Shown here: piece after piece, positions 42,264 through 50,744 of the stretch
Position numbering within the stretch: position 1 is the first letter of the stretch
Layout: each line of letters starts with the position of its first letter
Assembly: GCF_003390925.1 (NCBI RefSeq)
Contig: NZ_QUBS01000077.1
Coordinates: forward strand, 1-64,000
Direction of reading: 5' to 3'
DNA length: 64,000 nt
DNA from: Trinickia diaoshuihuensis
Lineage (GTDB): Bacteria; Pseudomonadota; Gammaproteobacteria; Burkholderiales; Burkholderiaceae
Translations under genes and position numbers: made by a program
Notes under the pieces: model-generated
What the model was told of the DNA's origin: nothing
The model's database searches: none
The model's input: the letters and a program-made list of their open reading frames with translations, nothing else

Positions 42264-43735
42264 GCTTTCGACTCCTTGGGGGAACGCATCCTCGAGTCCA
42301 GGTACATGCGCTCCAGTGCTTTGCGGTCGGCTTTTTGGGTCTGCGTCAGCGGAAAGCCGTGGCAGACGATCAATTCCGACGGGATCATATACGGCGGCAC
42401 GCGGCGGCCGAGCGAGGCACGCCAATCGGCCAACGCGGGAGGCGGGGGCAGCAGTCCGGACGGTCCTTCGGCATCGGGATCGACGAAACCGATCATCCGC
42501 ACGATGGCGCCGTCGGGACGCTTGAGCGCGACCGCCGCGCCCGCGCGCACGCCGGGTAGCGTGGCCAGCGCCGCGTCGACTTCGGCCAGTTCGATGCGAT
42601 AGCCGTGCAACTTGATCTGGTCGTCGCGCCGGCCGCGGAACGTGACGAGCCCGCGCGCATCCATCGCGCCGAGATCGCCGGTGCGATAACCTCGCTTGCC
42701 GTCGCGCACGAACATGCGTGTGGCGTTCAAATCGGCGCGGTTCAGATAGCCGCGCATGACGTGATCGCCGGCGATACAGATCTCGCCGTCGTCGATGAAC
42801 ACCTCTGCATACGGTTTGGCGCGGCCGATCGGAAACGGCAGCGGCGCGCTGGCGCGCAGTTCGGCATCGATCTCGACCCACGTGGTCGAGCACGTCGCCT
42901 CGGTCGGCCCATAGGAGTTGATGATGCGCGAGGCCGGGAAACGGCTCCAGAGTGCTTCGGCCAGCACCGGCGTGAGCGATTCCGCGCCGAACACGAACGC
43001 GCGCAGATCGGGCAAGTGCCCGGCGTCGAAAGACGGATCCAGCAGTTGCTGACGCGCGAACGACGGCGTCGAAGTCCAGACGTTCACGCGTGCGCGCGCC
43101 AGATAAGCCGCGAAACGTTCACGGTCCTCGATCACTTCGCGCGGGCACAACGCGCACGCGCCGCCCGTCGCCAACGCACCCACCCAGTTGAACAGCGAGA
43201 AGTCGAAGCTGAACAGCATCTGGTCCATGAACACGGGCGCATCGCCGAGCGCGAGGCAATCGCGAATCCAGCGCGCGAATAGGCCCAGGCTCTCGCGCCC
43301 GATTTGCACGCCCTTCGGATCGCCCGTGCTGCCCGAGGTGAACATGATGTAGGCAAGCCCCGGCTCTGCAAGCGGCGCGGCGTCGAAGCCCGTCGGCACG
43401 AACGCGCGCGCCTGCGCATCGTAGCGCAGGCCGGCGCGCACGAGCTCGCCGATGCGGGCAATGCGGTGCGCCGGGTTGACGACATCAACGGGCACGAACG
43501 GCACGCCAAGCTGTAAGCAGCCGAGCATCGCAACCAGAAACGCCGGCTCCTTGTGGCCCGTGATCACGAGCGGCACGTTCGCGCGCGCGCCGGCTTCTAT
43601 CGCGGCGGCTGTCCACGTCGATACGGCATCGGCGAGCGCGGCCCACGAAAGCGGGCGCGCGGGATCGATCACGGCCGCGCGTTCGGGCGCGGCATGCTCG
43701 TCTGCGAATTCGAAACGATCGAAGTCGAAATGCAT
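42260..43735 (-). CDS. Stand-alone amino-acid-type adenylation enzyme (DltA/NRPS A-domain-like)
   Basis: The 491-residue ANL enzyme shows A3 (YIMFTSGSTGDPKGV, residues 129-143), A5 (INSYGPTEATCSTTW), A7/A8 (YRTGDLGAMDARGLVTFRGRRDDQIKLHGYRIEL) and A10 (PLTQTQKADR, Lys468). At the substrate pocket, Asp178 in LFSFDFSLFN aligns with the Asp of NRPS A domains and DltA (Asp235) that binds the alpha-amino group, so an amino acid substrate is expected. It should charge the carrier protein encoded just upstream. It is translated with algF through a 4-base overlap. Confidence 0.85.
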   Translation of the reverse strand: MHFDFDRFEFADEHAAPERAAVIDPARPLSWAALADAVSTWTAAAIEAGARANVPLVITGHKEPAFLVAMLGCLQLGVPFVPVDVVNPAHRIARIGELVRAGLRYDAQARAFVPTGFDAAPLAEPGLAYIMFTSGSTGDPKGVQIGRESLGLFARWIRDCLALGDAPVFMDQMLFSFDFSLFNWVGALATGGACALCPREVIEDRERFAAYLARARVNVWTSTPSFARQQLLDPSFDAGHLPDLRAFVFGAESLTPVLAEALWSRFPASRIINSYGPTEATCSTTWVEIDAELRASAPLPFPIGRAKPYAEVFIDDGEICIAGDHVMRGYLNRADLNATRMFVRDGKRGYRTGDLGAMDARGLVTFRGRRDDQIKLHGYRIELAEVDAALATLPGVRAGAAVALKRPDGAIVRMIGFVDPDAEGPSGLLPPPPALADWRASLGRRVPPYMIPSELIVCHGFPLTQTQKADRKALERMYLDSRMRSPKESKA

Positions 43736-43807
43736 TGAGAATCTCCTCGTGAGCGGGTGCCGGGGCTTATCGCGGGTTCAAGCGGGTTCAAGCGTCTTCC
43801 AACCCTT

Positions 43808-44044
43808 TCAAACCTTTTGCGAGGCGATGTATTCGGCCAGTATTTGCACCGACTCGAGATGCACGTCGATTTCCGACGGCGGGATCTTCACGCCGAATTC
43901 GCGTTCGACGGCGAGCGCCACATCGACGGCCGAGAGTGAATCGATGAGCCCCGACTCGATCAGCAGGGTGTCCGGCTCGACCGACGTGAGGATGATGGCT
44001 TCGATCAGTTGTGCGAGTTTGGCTTCGATTTCGGCGATGGGCAT
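43808..44044 (-). CDS. Acyl/peptidyl carrier protein (DltC-like)
   Basis: This 78-residue helical protein has the carrier-domain signature GLIDSLSAVDVALAVEREFGVKIPPSEI, with Ser36 (D-S-L) as the 4'-phosphopantetheine attachment site. It would carry the acyl or aminoacyl group from the adenylation enzyme to the membrane acyltransferase, as DltC does for D-alanine. No phosphopantetheinyl transferase is in the window, so a general one must serve it. It is 32 bp after the MBOAT gene. Confidence 0.88.
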   Translation of the reverse strand: MPIAEIEAKLAQLIEAIILTSVEPDTLLIESGLIDSLSAVDVALAVEREFGVKIPPSEIDVHLESVQILAEYIASQKV

Positions 44045-44076
44045 GAGAGGACTCCGGCTAGCGGGATGTTCGAGTT

Positions 44077-45657
44077 TCAGAACTGGAAATAGAGGAAGCG
44101 CGTCTCTTTGTGCAGATTCGCGAGACACAGGAAGAACAGCGCGAGCAACACGGCGAGCCACGGTGCGCCGGGACGCCAGCGCATGAAAGCGAGCGCGGCC
44201 TCTTGCGCCTTGAAGAGCGCGGGCGAATGGCGCCCGAGGATTTGATGCGCGTTCGGTGCAAACCATGCGATGCAGAGTAGCGCAAGCACATAGACGAATT
44301 GCAAATGCGTGCCGACGATCGCGCGCCATGCGTCGCCGGGCGCCATATTCAACGCGTAACGGAGCGTGCCCAAGGACTCGAAACCGCGCAGCCCCATCAT
44401 GCCTTCCACGAGCCGGACGGCTTCGCCGACGCCGTTCGCGCGGAAGAACGCTTGGGCGACGAGCACCGCGACGAAGGTGACGGCAACGCTCGCGACTTTG
44501 CCCGCGCGCGTGCCTGTGCGGCCCGCCACCGGCTTGCGGCCCACGACGAAGATGCGCCACGCGTGATTGACCGACAGATACAGCGCATGAAGCAGACCGA
44601 ACACGAGGTACTGAACACCCGCGCCGTGCCAAATGCCGGCGAGACTCATCGTGAAGACGGTCGGCAGCACGATGGTCGCCGCAAACCCGCCCGGCGTGCG
44701 GGCGGCGGCCGAACCGGCTGCGAGGCCGCGCCTATCGCGCATGCGTGAGATGGCCATCGCCACGGGGTAGTAGAGGTAAGCCGTCAGATAGCGCGTCAGC
44801 GTGATGTGCCAGCGCGCCCAGAAATCGATGATGCTGCTCGCCTTGTAGGGCGAATTGAAGTTCAGCGGAAAACGGATGCCGAACATTTTCGCGAGACCGA
44901 GCGCCATATCGGAATAGCCGGAGAAATCGAAGTAAAGCTGTAGCGCATACGCGACGCTCGTGCCCCAGGCCGCCCAGAAACGCAGGTCGCCCGGCGCGGC
45001 GAAGCCTGCGTCCGCGTAGGGGGCGATCGCGTCGGCAAGCAGCACTTTCTTGGCGAGGCCCATGACGAAAAGCATGGTGCCGACCGAAAGATTTTCGGCG
45101 CGGAAGCGGAAGTTATCCTGCTTCGCGAACTGCGGCATCATTTCTTTGTGATGCAGAATCGGGCCGGCGATCAGATGCGGAAAGAACGTCACGAAGAGCA
45201 CATAGTTCAACAGCCGGCCCTCTTTCGCGATACCGGCGCGGCAATCGAGCAGATAGCCGATCTGCGTAAACGTGAAGAACGAGATGCCGAGCGGCAGCGC
45301 GAGCGGATCCATCATGCCGTGCGTGATGCCCAGCTCGCTCATGAAATTGAACAGCGCGGCGAAATACTTGTAGTGCACGAGCGCCGCCAGATCGGCCAGC
45401 ACGCCGGCCGCGACGATCGCGTCCTGTACGCGCGGCCGGCCCGCGCAGCGCAGCATCCACCGGCTGATCGCGTAGTTGAAGGCAATCGATACGGCGAGCA
45501 GCGCGAGGAATTGCGGATTCCACCAGCCGTAGAACACGAACGACGCGATACAAAGCCATATGGCGGCGAGCCGCAGGCTAACGGCGCCGGCGAGGTAGTG
45601 TCCGGCGAGCGCGACGGGCAAAAACAGCAGCAAAAAGAGCCAGGAATTGAACAGCAT
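44077..45657 (-). CDS. MBOAT acyltransferase (AlgI/DltB-like)
   Basis: The 526-residue polytopic inner-membrane protein belongs to the MBOAT family. About ten hydrophobic segments are visible, beginning MLFNSWLFLLLFLPVALAGHYLAG. Family motifs are GISFFTFTQIGYLLDC, FFPHLIAGPILHHKEMMPQF, LYFDFSGYSDMALGLAKMFG and FWARWHITLTRYLTAYLYYP; the catalytic His is in LAGIWHGAGVQYLVFG. It moves an acyl group from the cytosolic carrier across the membrane to AlgJ/X-like proteins. The start at 45657 fits the family; a longer frame to 45909 is spurious. Confidence 0.93.
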   Translation of the reverse strand: MLFNSWLFLLLFLPVALAGHYLAGAVSLRLAAIWLCIASFVFYGWWNPQFLALLAVSIAFNYAISRWMLRCAGRPRVQDAIVAAGVLADLAALVHYKYFAALFNFMSELGITHGMMDPLALPLGISFFTFTQIGYLLDCRAGIAKEGRLLNYVLFVTFFPHLIAGPILHHKEMMPQFAKQDNFRFRAENLSVGTMLFVMGLAKKVLLADAIAPYADAGFAAPGDLRFWAAWGTSVAYALQLYFDFSGYSDMALGLAKMFGIRFPLNFNSPYKASSIIDFWARWHITLTRYLTAYLYYPVAMAISRMRDRRGLAAGSAAARTPGGFAATIVLPTVFTMSLAGIWHGAGVQYLVFGLLHALYLSVNHAWRIFVVGRKPVAGRTGTRAGKVASVAVTFVAVLVAQAFFRANGVGEAVRLVEGMMGLRGFESLGTLRYALNMAPGDAWRAIVGTHLQFVYVLALLCIAWFAPNAHQILGRHSPALFKAQEAALAFMRWRPGAPWLAVLLALFFLCLANLHKETRFLYFQF

Positions 45658-45668
45658 CGCAATCGATC

Positions 45669-46841
45669 TCAGGCGGAAGGGGCGAACGCACGCGCCGCCG
45701 ATGCGGCAGCCTGCGGCGGCCGCGGGACGTCTTGCCGCGCGGGCAGATGTGCGAGGACGGCTTTCTCGTCGTCGGTAAGCGGCAGCGACAGCGCGTTCTC
45801 CGAGAACTCCCAGATCACGAGCCTGAGCGAGTTCGGCCAGCGCTCGCGCTGCTTGAGCGCCGCGATGAGCGCGCCGCTGAATTGGCCGCCGTCCATGCTG
45901 AGGTTCCAAACTTCACGCCCGAGCCCGATGCCGAGCCACGGCGCGAAGTTGCTGCGCCGGCCGTTCGAGCTGCCGGCGAGCAGCACTTCGACGGGCGGCG
46001 CGGCGTCGAGCAAGCCGCCCGAGCGCACCGGCTCGATGTCCTGAGGTTGCACCCGCTCCAGATCGGGACGCCAGCCCCGCGGCGCCCGCTGCAATCCCGA
46101 GAGCACGAGCAGATCGCCGATGCGCACTTGCGGCGCGCCGGGTTTGCCGATGGAGAACTCCTGCGTACCTCTTTGGTTGCCCAGCAGCGGCAACGCAGCC
46201 TGTGCGACGGCCGTCGCCGCCGCGCGCGCGCCGTCGGCATTCATGTGCACGTCGGTGCGAAAGAACATCGGCTCCGTGTGCCCCTCGAGCGTGGCGCGTA
46301 AATCGACGAACGGTACGCCCTCGTCGCGCAGCGCGTCTTGCCACTCATCGAGCCGTTGCCGCATGCCCTGCGACACGGCCCGGCCGCATAGATGCGCGGC
46401 CTCGATACGCGACTTGTCCGGTACCGCCACCACGAGTACTTCAATGTGTTTTGCGCGCAACTCGCCCGTCCAGTAGCGCATCAATCGCACGCGCTCGCGC
46501 AGCACGTCGGCCGCCACGCCCGGCTGAGGACGCAGGCCGTCGCGATAGAACATCCACTGCGGACAGCCGAGCGCCGTTTGGTCGCCGAGATCGCCGAGCA
46601 ATCGATAACGCACGGCGGCATTGGCGGTGTCGATGGCGCCCTGAGCCGGCAAACGCAGCGACTTGCCGAGCACGCGGCCGGCCGAGCCGTCGAGCCAGGC
46701 ATGCGGACGCAGGGCCTGCGCATCGATCCTCGCATGGTCGAGCGACCACAGTGCCCAGCCGAAGCCGGCAACGAGCGACACCATGCACACCAGCGCGGTC
46801 AACCGGTGTCCGAGGGCGTGGTCCTGATCGGGGGTGGTCAC
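45669..46841 (-). CDS. AlgJ-like SGNH acyltransferase (membrane-anchored)
   Basis: This 390-residue protein starts with a single N-terminal membrane anchor (LTALVCMVSLVAGFGWALWSL) and continues as the AlgJ/AlgX SGNH-like domain. Landmarks are VVAVPDKSRIEA, the D-x-H motif in FRTDVHMNADGARAAATA, and the candidate nucleophile Ser in VLLAGSSNGRRSNF. Members transfer acyl groups in alginate acetylation. It starts with GTG at 46841, 4 bases after the AlgX-like stop, and ends 11 bp before the MBOAT gene. A Pro/Ala-rich tail follows the domain. Confidence 0.87.
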   Translation of the reverse strand: MTTPDQDHALGHRLTALVCMVSLVAGFGWALWSLDHARIDAQALRPHAWLDGSAGRVLGKSLRLPAQGAIDTANAAVRYRLLGDLGDQTALGCPQWMFYRDGLRPQPGVAADVLRERVRLMRYWTGELRAKHIEVLVVAVPDKSRIEAAHLCGRAVSQGMRQRLDEWQDALRDEGVPFVDLRATLEGHTEPMFFRTDVHMNADGARAAATAVAQAALPLLGNQRGTQEFSIGKPGAPQVRIGDLLVLSGLQRAPRGWRPDLERVQPQDIEPVRSGGLLDAAPPVEVLLAGSSNGRRSNFAPWLGIGLGREVWNLSMDGGQFSGALIAALKQRERWPNSLRLVIWEFSENALSLPLTDDEKAVLAHLPARQDVPRPPQAAASAARAFAPSA

Positions 46842-46845
46842 GTCG

Positions 46846-47856
46846 TCAGGTCCCGAGTGCGGCCTTCAACCGCGAGAGCCAGGTTTCGGTCGACATGATC
46901 GACGCGTTGTCCCACAGCCCAGAGGCGTCGGGGCCTTGGGCGTAGGTCGGCTCGAACATTTGCCAGATGAGCACCTGCGGCTTGTGCGCCTTGAATTCGG
47001 GCGATTCGACGTACTCGAGCAACATGATCCACTGGCCGACGTTGCCCGGCTTCCAGTTCACCGAAACGGGACGATCGATCAGATTCGAGAGCTTTTGCGG
47101 GAAGCCGAAATACGGCTGCACCATGCTGTGACCCGTCACGTGCACGGGTGCGGGGGCGTCGTCGATCAAACTCTGGCCTTCGGCCTGACGTCGCACCGAA
47201 TACACTTCGCGGCCGACCTGCTTTTTCTCGTCCGCCGTGAGGAAGAGTTCGGCCAAATCGCCGTAGCGGCGTTCGTTGAACATGCTGCCGAGCGGCATGC
47301 CGGTACCGGGCCGGCCGTCGAGCGCCGGCACGTCATGCGCGATCATGCGAGCGGTGGCCTCCGCCGTCGCATCGGCGGCCACCTGCGTCCAGTGCTGATC
47401 GGTGCGATAAAACACGTTGTCGCCCGCATCGCGCAGCTTGCGCAGCACGGCTTCGTCGTCGAACGCCGGGATGCCGGCTTGTTTCAGCTTGCCGAGAATG
47501 GCGGCATACCGTGCCTGCACCTCGGGGCTCAGCGCGCGGCCGTCGGGCAGCTTGTCCTGATAGAAGCGCGTCTTGTCGGGCAGCAGGAGGACTTCGAGCT
47601 TGATGCCGCGCGCGGCGAACAAGTCGCGCGCCTGCTGGATCAACCGCGTATCGTTATCGATGCCGCGCATATCGACGCTCGTGAGACTGCCCCACCCCGG
47701 AAAGAGCCAACCGTCCTTGCCCTTGATGACGATCGAGGACGCATCCTGCGCCTGGGCCTGCGCGCTTGCGCTCGTCAGCGCGGTCACGGCGCCGGTCGCG
47801 GCGAGCGCGCCGAGTGTCGCGACGCATAGCGCGGTCCGCCGAACGATGCGCAGCAT
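46846..47856 (-). CDS. AlgX/AlgJ-like periplasmic SGNH acyltransferase
   Basis: The 336-residue protein has a signal peptide (TALCVATLGALAATGAVTALTSASAQAQA) and an AlgX/AlgJ catalytic domain: LLLPDKTRFYQDKL, the D-x-H motif in FYRTDQHWTQVAADATAEA, and the candidate nucleophile Ser in VHVTGHSMVQPYFGFPQKL. No carbohydrate-binding module of the AlgX type is obvious. The start at 47856 is supported by a GGGGAAG site; an extension to 47970 adds 38 unrelated residues. It is the second acyl-transfer protein in the operon, so polymer and relay steps may be split. Confidence 0.86.
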   Translation of the reverse strand: MLRIVRRTALCVATLGALAATGAVTALTSASAQAQAQDASSIVIKGKDGWLFPGWGSLTSVDMRGIDNDTRLIQQARDLFAARGIKLEVLLLPDKTRFYQDKLPDGRALSPEVQARYAAILGKLKQAGIPAFDDEAVLRKLRDAGDNVFYRTDQHWTQVAADATAEATARMIAHDVPALDGRPGTGMPLGSMFNERRYGDLAELFLTADEKKQVGREVYSVRRQAEGQSLIDDAPAPVHVTGHSMVQPYFGFPQKLSNLIDRPVSVNWKPGNVGQWIMLLEYVESPEFKAHKPQVLIWQMFEPTYAQGPDASGLWDNASIMSTETWLSRLKAALGT

Positions 47857-47966
47857 CGTCCGCTTCCCCGGCACACTCGAAAAAGATGTCTGGTTCAACC
47901 TGCGACTCCCGAAAATAAATACGCCAGACGCATACGGCCACGCGCCGACGCAATGGCGCTCGTCCG

Positions 47967-50744
47967 TCAATACGACAGCGTCACCGTCATAAACAAACCT
48001 TTCGATCGGTCCTTGGAACCGCCGCCCACGTTGAAGCGGTACTGCGTCGCCCAGTCGACGTAGGAACGAGGCGCGTCGTAGTGGTCCTCGCGGAACCAGT
48101 AACGAAGGTTCAGGCCCACGCCCGCCCCCATCGACCAGTCCGACCCGTTCCCGAGCAACGCGATCGAGCCGTTGCCGAGCGTCGGCGCCTGCACCCGGTC
48201 GTTCTCGTGGAGGAAGTCGCCGCCGACGACCCCATAAGGAAAGATCACGAGATGGTCGCTCACGACATCCGCGCGGAAGCTGCGGCCCACGCGCAACTCA
48301 TAGGCCGCGAAAAGCTGATCGCGCTTATAACGTCCCGAGCTGCGCGCGCTCTGGGCGCCGGTGGTTTGGTCGGTGAGCCAGAATTGCGACGGCATGTCCT
48401 GCCACGAGTAGCCGGCCTGCATGTAGCCTTCGATCGTGAGCCAGCTTGGCTTGTCCATGCGCAGCGTCGTGCCCTCGTAATAGCCGTACGTCATATACGA
48501 GAGCCACCCGCCGTTACCGGCACGCGAAACATAGTTAGCCGTTTGCGGATTGGCGAGCGCCGGGCCGTTCGGATTGGACGGATCGCGGCCGCTCAGGCGG
48601 CAGCGCATCGAATCCGATGCCGGCGTGACCGTGCCCGAGCGCGTGGCCGAGCCGAGGTTGAACTGACGCTCGATGCCGAACGTGAGGCCCAATTGCGTCG
48701 ATGGCGTAAAGCGGATACCGAGCGAGCCCGTGGTCGTCGGGATGCCGGACAGGCCGTTGTTGACGCTCTCGTCGACGTTGACGGGCGTGTTCGTGCACGG
48801 ATCGAGCACGGTCTGCGCCGGCGTGCGGCCGGAGCCGTTGGCGACGGTTTGCGTCAGCCGGCCGTAAACCTCGAACACACGCGTGGTCGAATTGAGGATC
48901 ATCGACGGCCGCCAAAACACCTCGGCCGACCCGAACACCGCGTCGCCGGGCACCGTGACTTGCGCGCCGCCCAGGCCCGGCCCGGCCGGCCTCGCGCCGC
49001 GATATCCCGCCGAGACCGTCGCGCCCCATTGGCGCGAGAGTCCACCGATGGAGTTGCGCGTATCGAAACGCTGCTCCGGCGTGAGCGCCAGCTTGCCGGC
49101 GTCGCTCATATCGATGGCGTGCTTAAGCGTATCGACGGCGCCGCGCTTGTCGCCCGCATTGGCGAGCGCATAGCCCTCATCGAGAATCGACGTCGGCGGC
49201 GCGTTGCCCGTCGCGCGCGCCGCCCGGAAGTCGGCCACCGCTTTGCCCGCCTCGTTTTCGCGCTGAAACAGGTAGCCGCGTTGCATGAGCAGCGCGGCGT
49301 CGCCCGGCGATTGCGCAAGCGCGTCGTTCAACCGCTGCTCGGCTTCCCTCATCTGCGCCGCGTTGCCGGCGGAGAGCGCTGTCGTCAGCAGCCGTTGCAT
49401 CGCCGGATTTTGCGGATCGTCAGCCGCGGCCTTGCGTGCCTTGGCGATCGCTTCCGCATAATCGCCTCTCGCATAAGCGGTGTAGGCCTGCGCGCTCGCG
49501 CCGCCCGCGCCCCCCGCATCGGAGGGCAGCAGCTCGCACGATGTGCCGTACGGCGTGTCGTGGCAGTCCTGCACCGGCGCAGGGTAGTTCGCGAGCGTGA
49601 GCTGCACGGGGCGGCGCGCCATGGGGCGGCCCTCCGTCTTCGCCGAACGCAACCGGCGCGCCACCGCCGCGTCCTTCTGATCGAGCGGCGCAACGAGCGC
49701 CGCGACGCGCGCCGGATCACCACCGGCGAGCGCCGCATCGGCCGCGATGAGGCGAATGTTCTTGCGCTGGCCGTCGTCCAGCCAATCCTGCCCCAGCGCC
49801 GCGTCGAAATCGGCATCGGCCTGCTCGGCCTTGCCCTGTCGCTGACGCAGATAGGCGCGCATGACGAGTGCGACCGTGTTGCCGTCGTCCTGCGTGAGCG
49901 CGTCGGTGGCGGCGTCCTCGGCCGCGCTCAATTGGTCGTCGAGCATGAGCGAGGTCATGAGCAGCAACCGATGGCTATCGATGTCGGGGGCGAGCGATAC
50001 CGCCTCGCGCGCAAACGGAATCGCGGCATGCGGATCGTTCGCGATCAGCGCCTGATAGCCTTTTTGCGCCGGGATCACGGCCATTCGGCGCCGCAGCGTC
50101 TGACGCCGCGCGAGCAAATCGTGTTTGTTCGGCGCACCGAGCGAGAGCGCGGTGTCGGCGGCGCCCGCCGCTTCGGCGTATTTGCCCTGCGCTTCGAGCG
50201 CGTCGAGCCACAGCATCGCCCAGGCGCCCTGCGTCGGATCGATGCGCAGCGCTGCTTCGGCGCGCTGGGCGCTCGCGGCATATTCCTTACTGTTGAAGTC
50301 GGTATAGGCCTGCGTCGCGATCGGAAAACCCTTGCGCCAGGCGGCGCTCGATGGATTGCCGGCGCCGCCGGGCGCGGGGCGCAGATTGGCCTTCACTTCC
50401 CGCAGCGCGGGTGCGTCGAAGCCCGCTTTGATCGCATCGTCGGCCGCCGCCTGCGCCGCATCGAGCTTGCCGGCCTTTTGCAGCGAATAGATCAGCAACA
50501 TGCGCAGACGCAGGACGTCGGGACGCAAGCGAATGGCGCTTTCGGCCTGAGCGGCTGCCTGCGCGAATCGCTGCGCGCGGTAGCCGGCATACGCCTCGTT
50601 CGCGAGACGCCAGGCCTCGCCTTGCAGCGGCGCTTCCGCCGCCGGCTTCTTCGAGGCCTGCGCGAGCGCGCCCGACGGCACGGCAGCTCCGGTGAAGGCC
50701 GCGAGCACCGCGGTCAGCACGAGGGGACGAACGAAATGCGTCAT
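47967..50744 (-). CDS. nfrA: NfrA-like outer-membrane TPR/porin protein (phage N4 receptor type)
   Basis: The 925-residue protein has a signal peptide (residues about 1-29), a long TPR scaffold to about residue 560, and a C-terminal NfrA-type beta-barrel domain ending LRYWFREDHYDAPRSYVDWATQYRFNVGGGSKDRSKGLFMTVTLSY with a terminal aromatic, typical of outer-membrane proteins. In E. coli NfrA, with NfrB, secretes the NGR exopolysaccharide used by phage N4. Here it overlaps nfrB by 4 bases (ATGA). The periplasmic TPRs probably bind synthase and modifying partners. Confidence 0.88.
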   Translation of the reverse strand: MTHFVRPLVLTAVLAAFTGAAVPSGALAQASKKPAAEAPLQGEAWRLANEAYAGYRAQRFAQAAAQAESAIRLRPDVLRLRMLLIYSLQKAGKLDAAQAAADDAIKAGFDAPALREVKANLRPAPGGAGNPSSAAWRKGFPIATQAYTDFNSKEYAASAQRAEAALRIDPTQGAWAMLWLDALEAQGKYAEAAGAADTALSLGAPNKHDLLARRQTLRRRMAVIPAQKGYQALIANDPHAAIPFAREAVSLAPDIDSHRLLLMTSLMLDDQLSAAEDAATDALTQDDGNTVALVMRAYLRQRQGKAEQADADFDAALGQDWLDDGQRKNIRLIAADAALAGGDPARVAALVAPLDQKDAAVARRLRSAKTEGRPMARRPVQLTLANYPAPVQDCHDTPYGTSCELLPSDAGGAGGASAQAYTAYARGDYAEAIAKARKAAADDPQNPAMQRLLTTALSAGNAAQMREAEQRLNDALAQSPGDAALLMQRGYLFQRENEAGKAVADFRAARATGNAPPTSILDEGYALANAGDKRGAVDTLKHAIDMSDAGKLALTPEQRFDTRNSIGGLSRQWGATVSAGYRGARPAGPGLGGAQVTVPGDAVFGSAEVFWRPSMILNSTTRVFEVYGRLTQTVANGSGRTPAQTVLDPCTNTPVNVDESVNNGLSGIPTTTGSLGIRFTPSTQLGLTFGIERQFNLGSATRSGTVTPASDSMRCRLSGRDPSNPNGPALANPQTANYVSRAGNGGWLSYMTYGYYEGTTLRMDKPSWLTIEGYMQAGYSWQDMPSQFWLTDQTTGAQSARSSGRYKRDQLFAAYELRVGRSFRADVVSDHLVIFPYGVVGGDFLHENDRVQAPTLGNGSIALLGNGSDWSMGAGVGLNLRYWFREDHYDAPRSYVDWATQYRFNVGGGSKDRSKGLFMTVTLSY

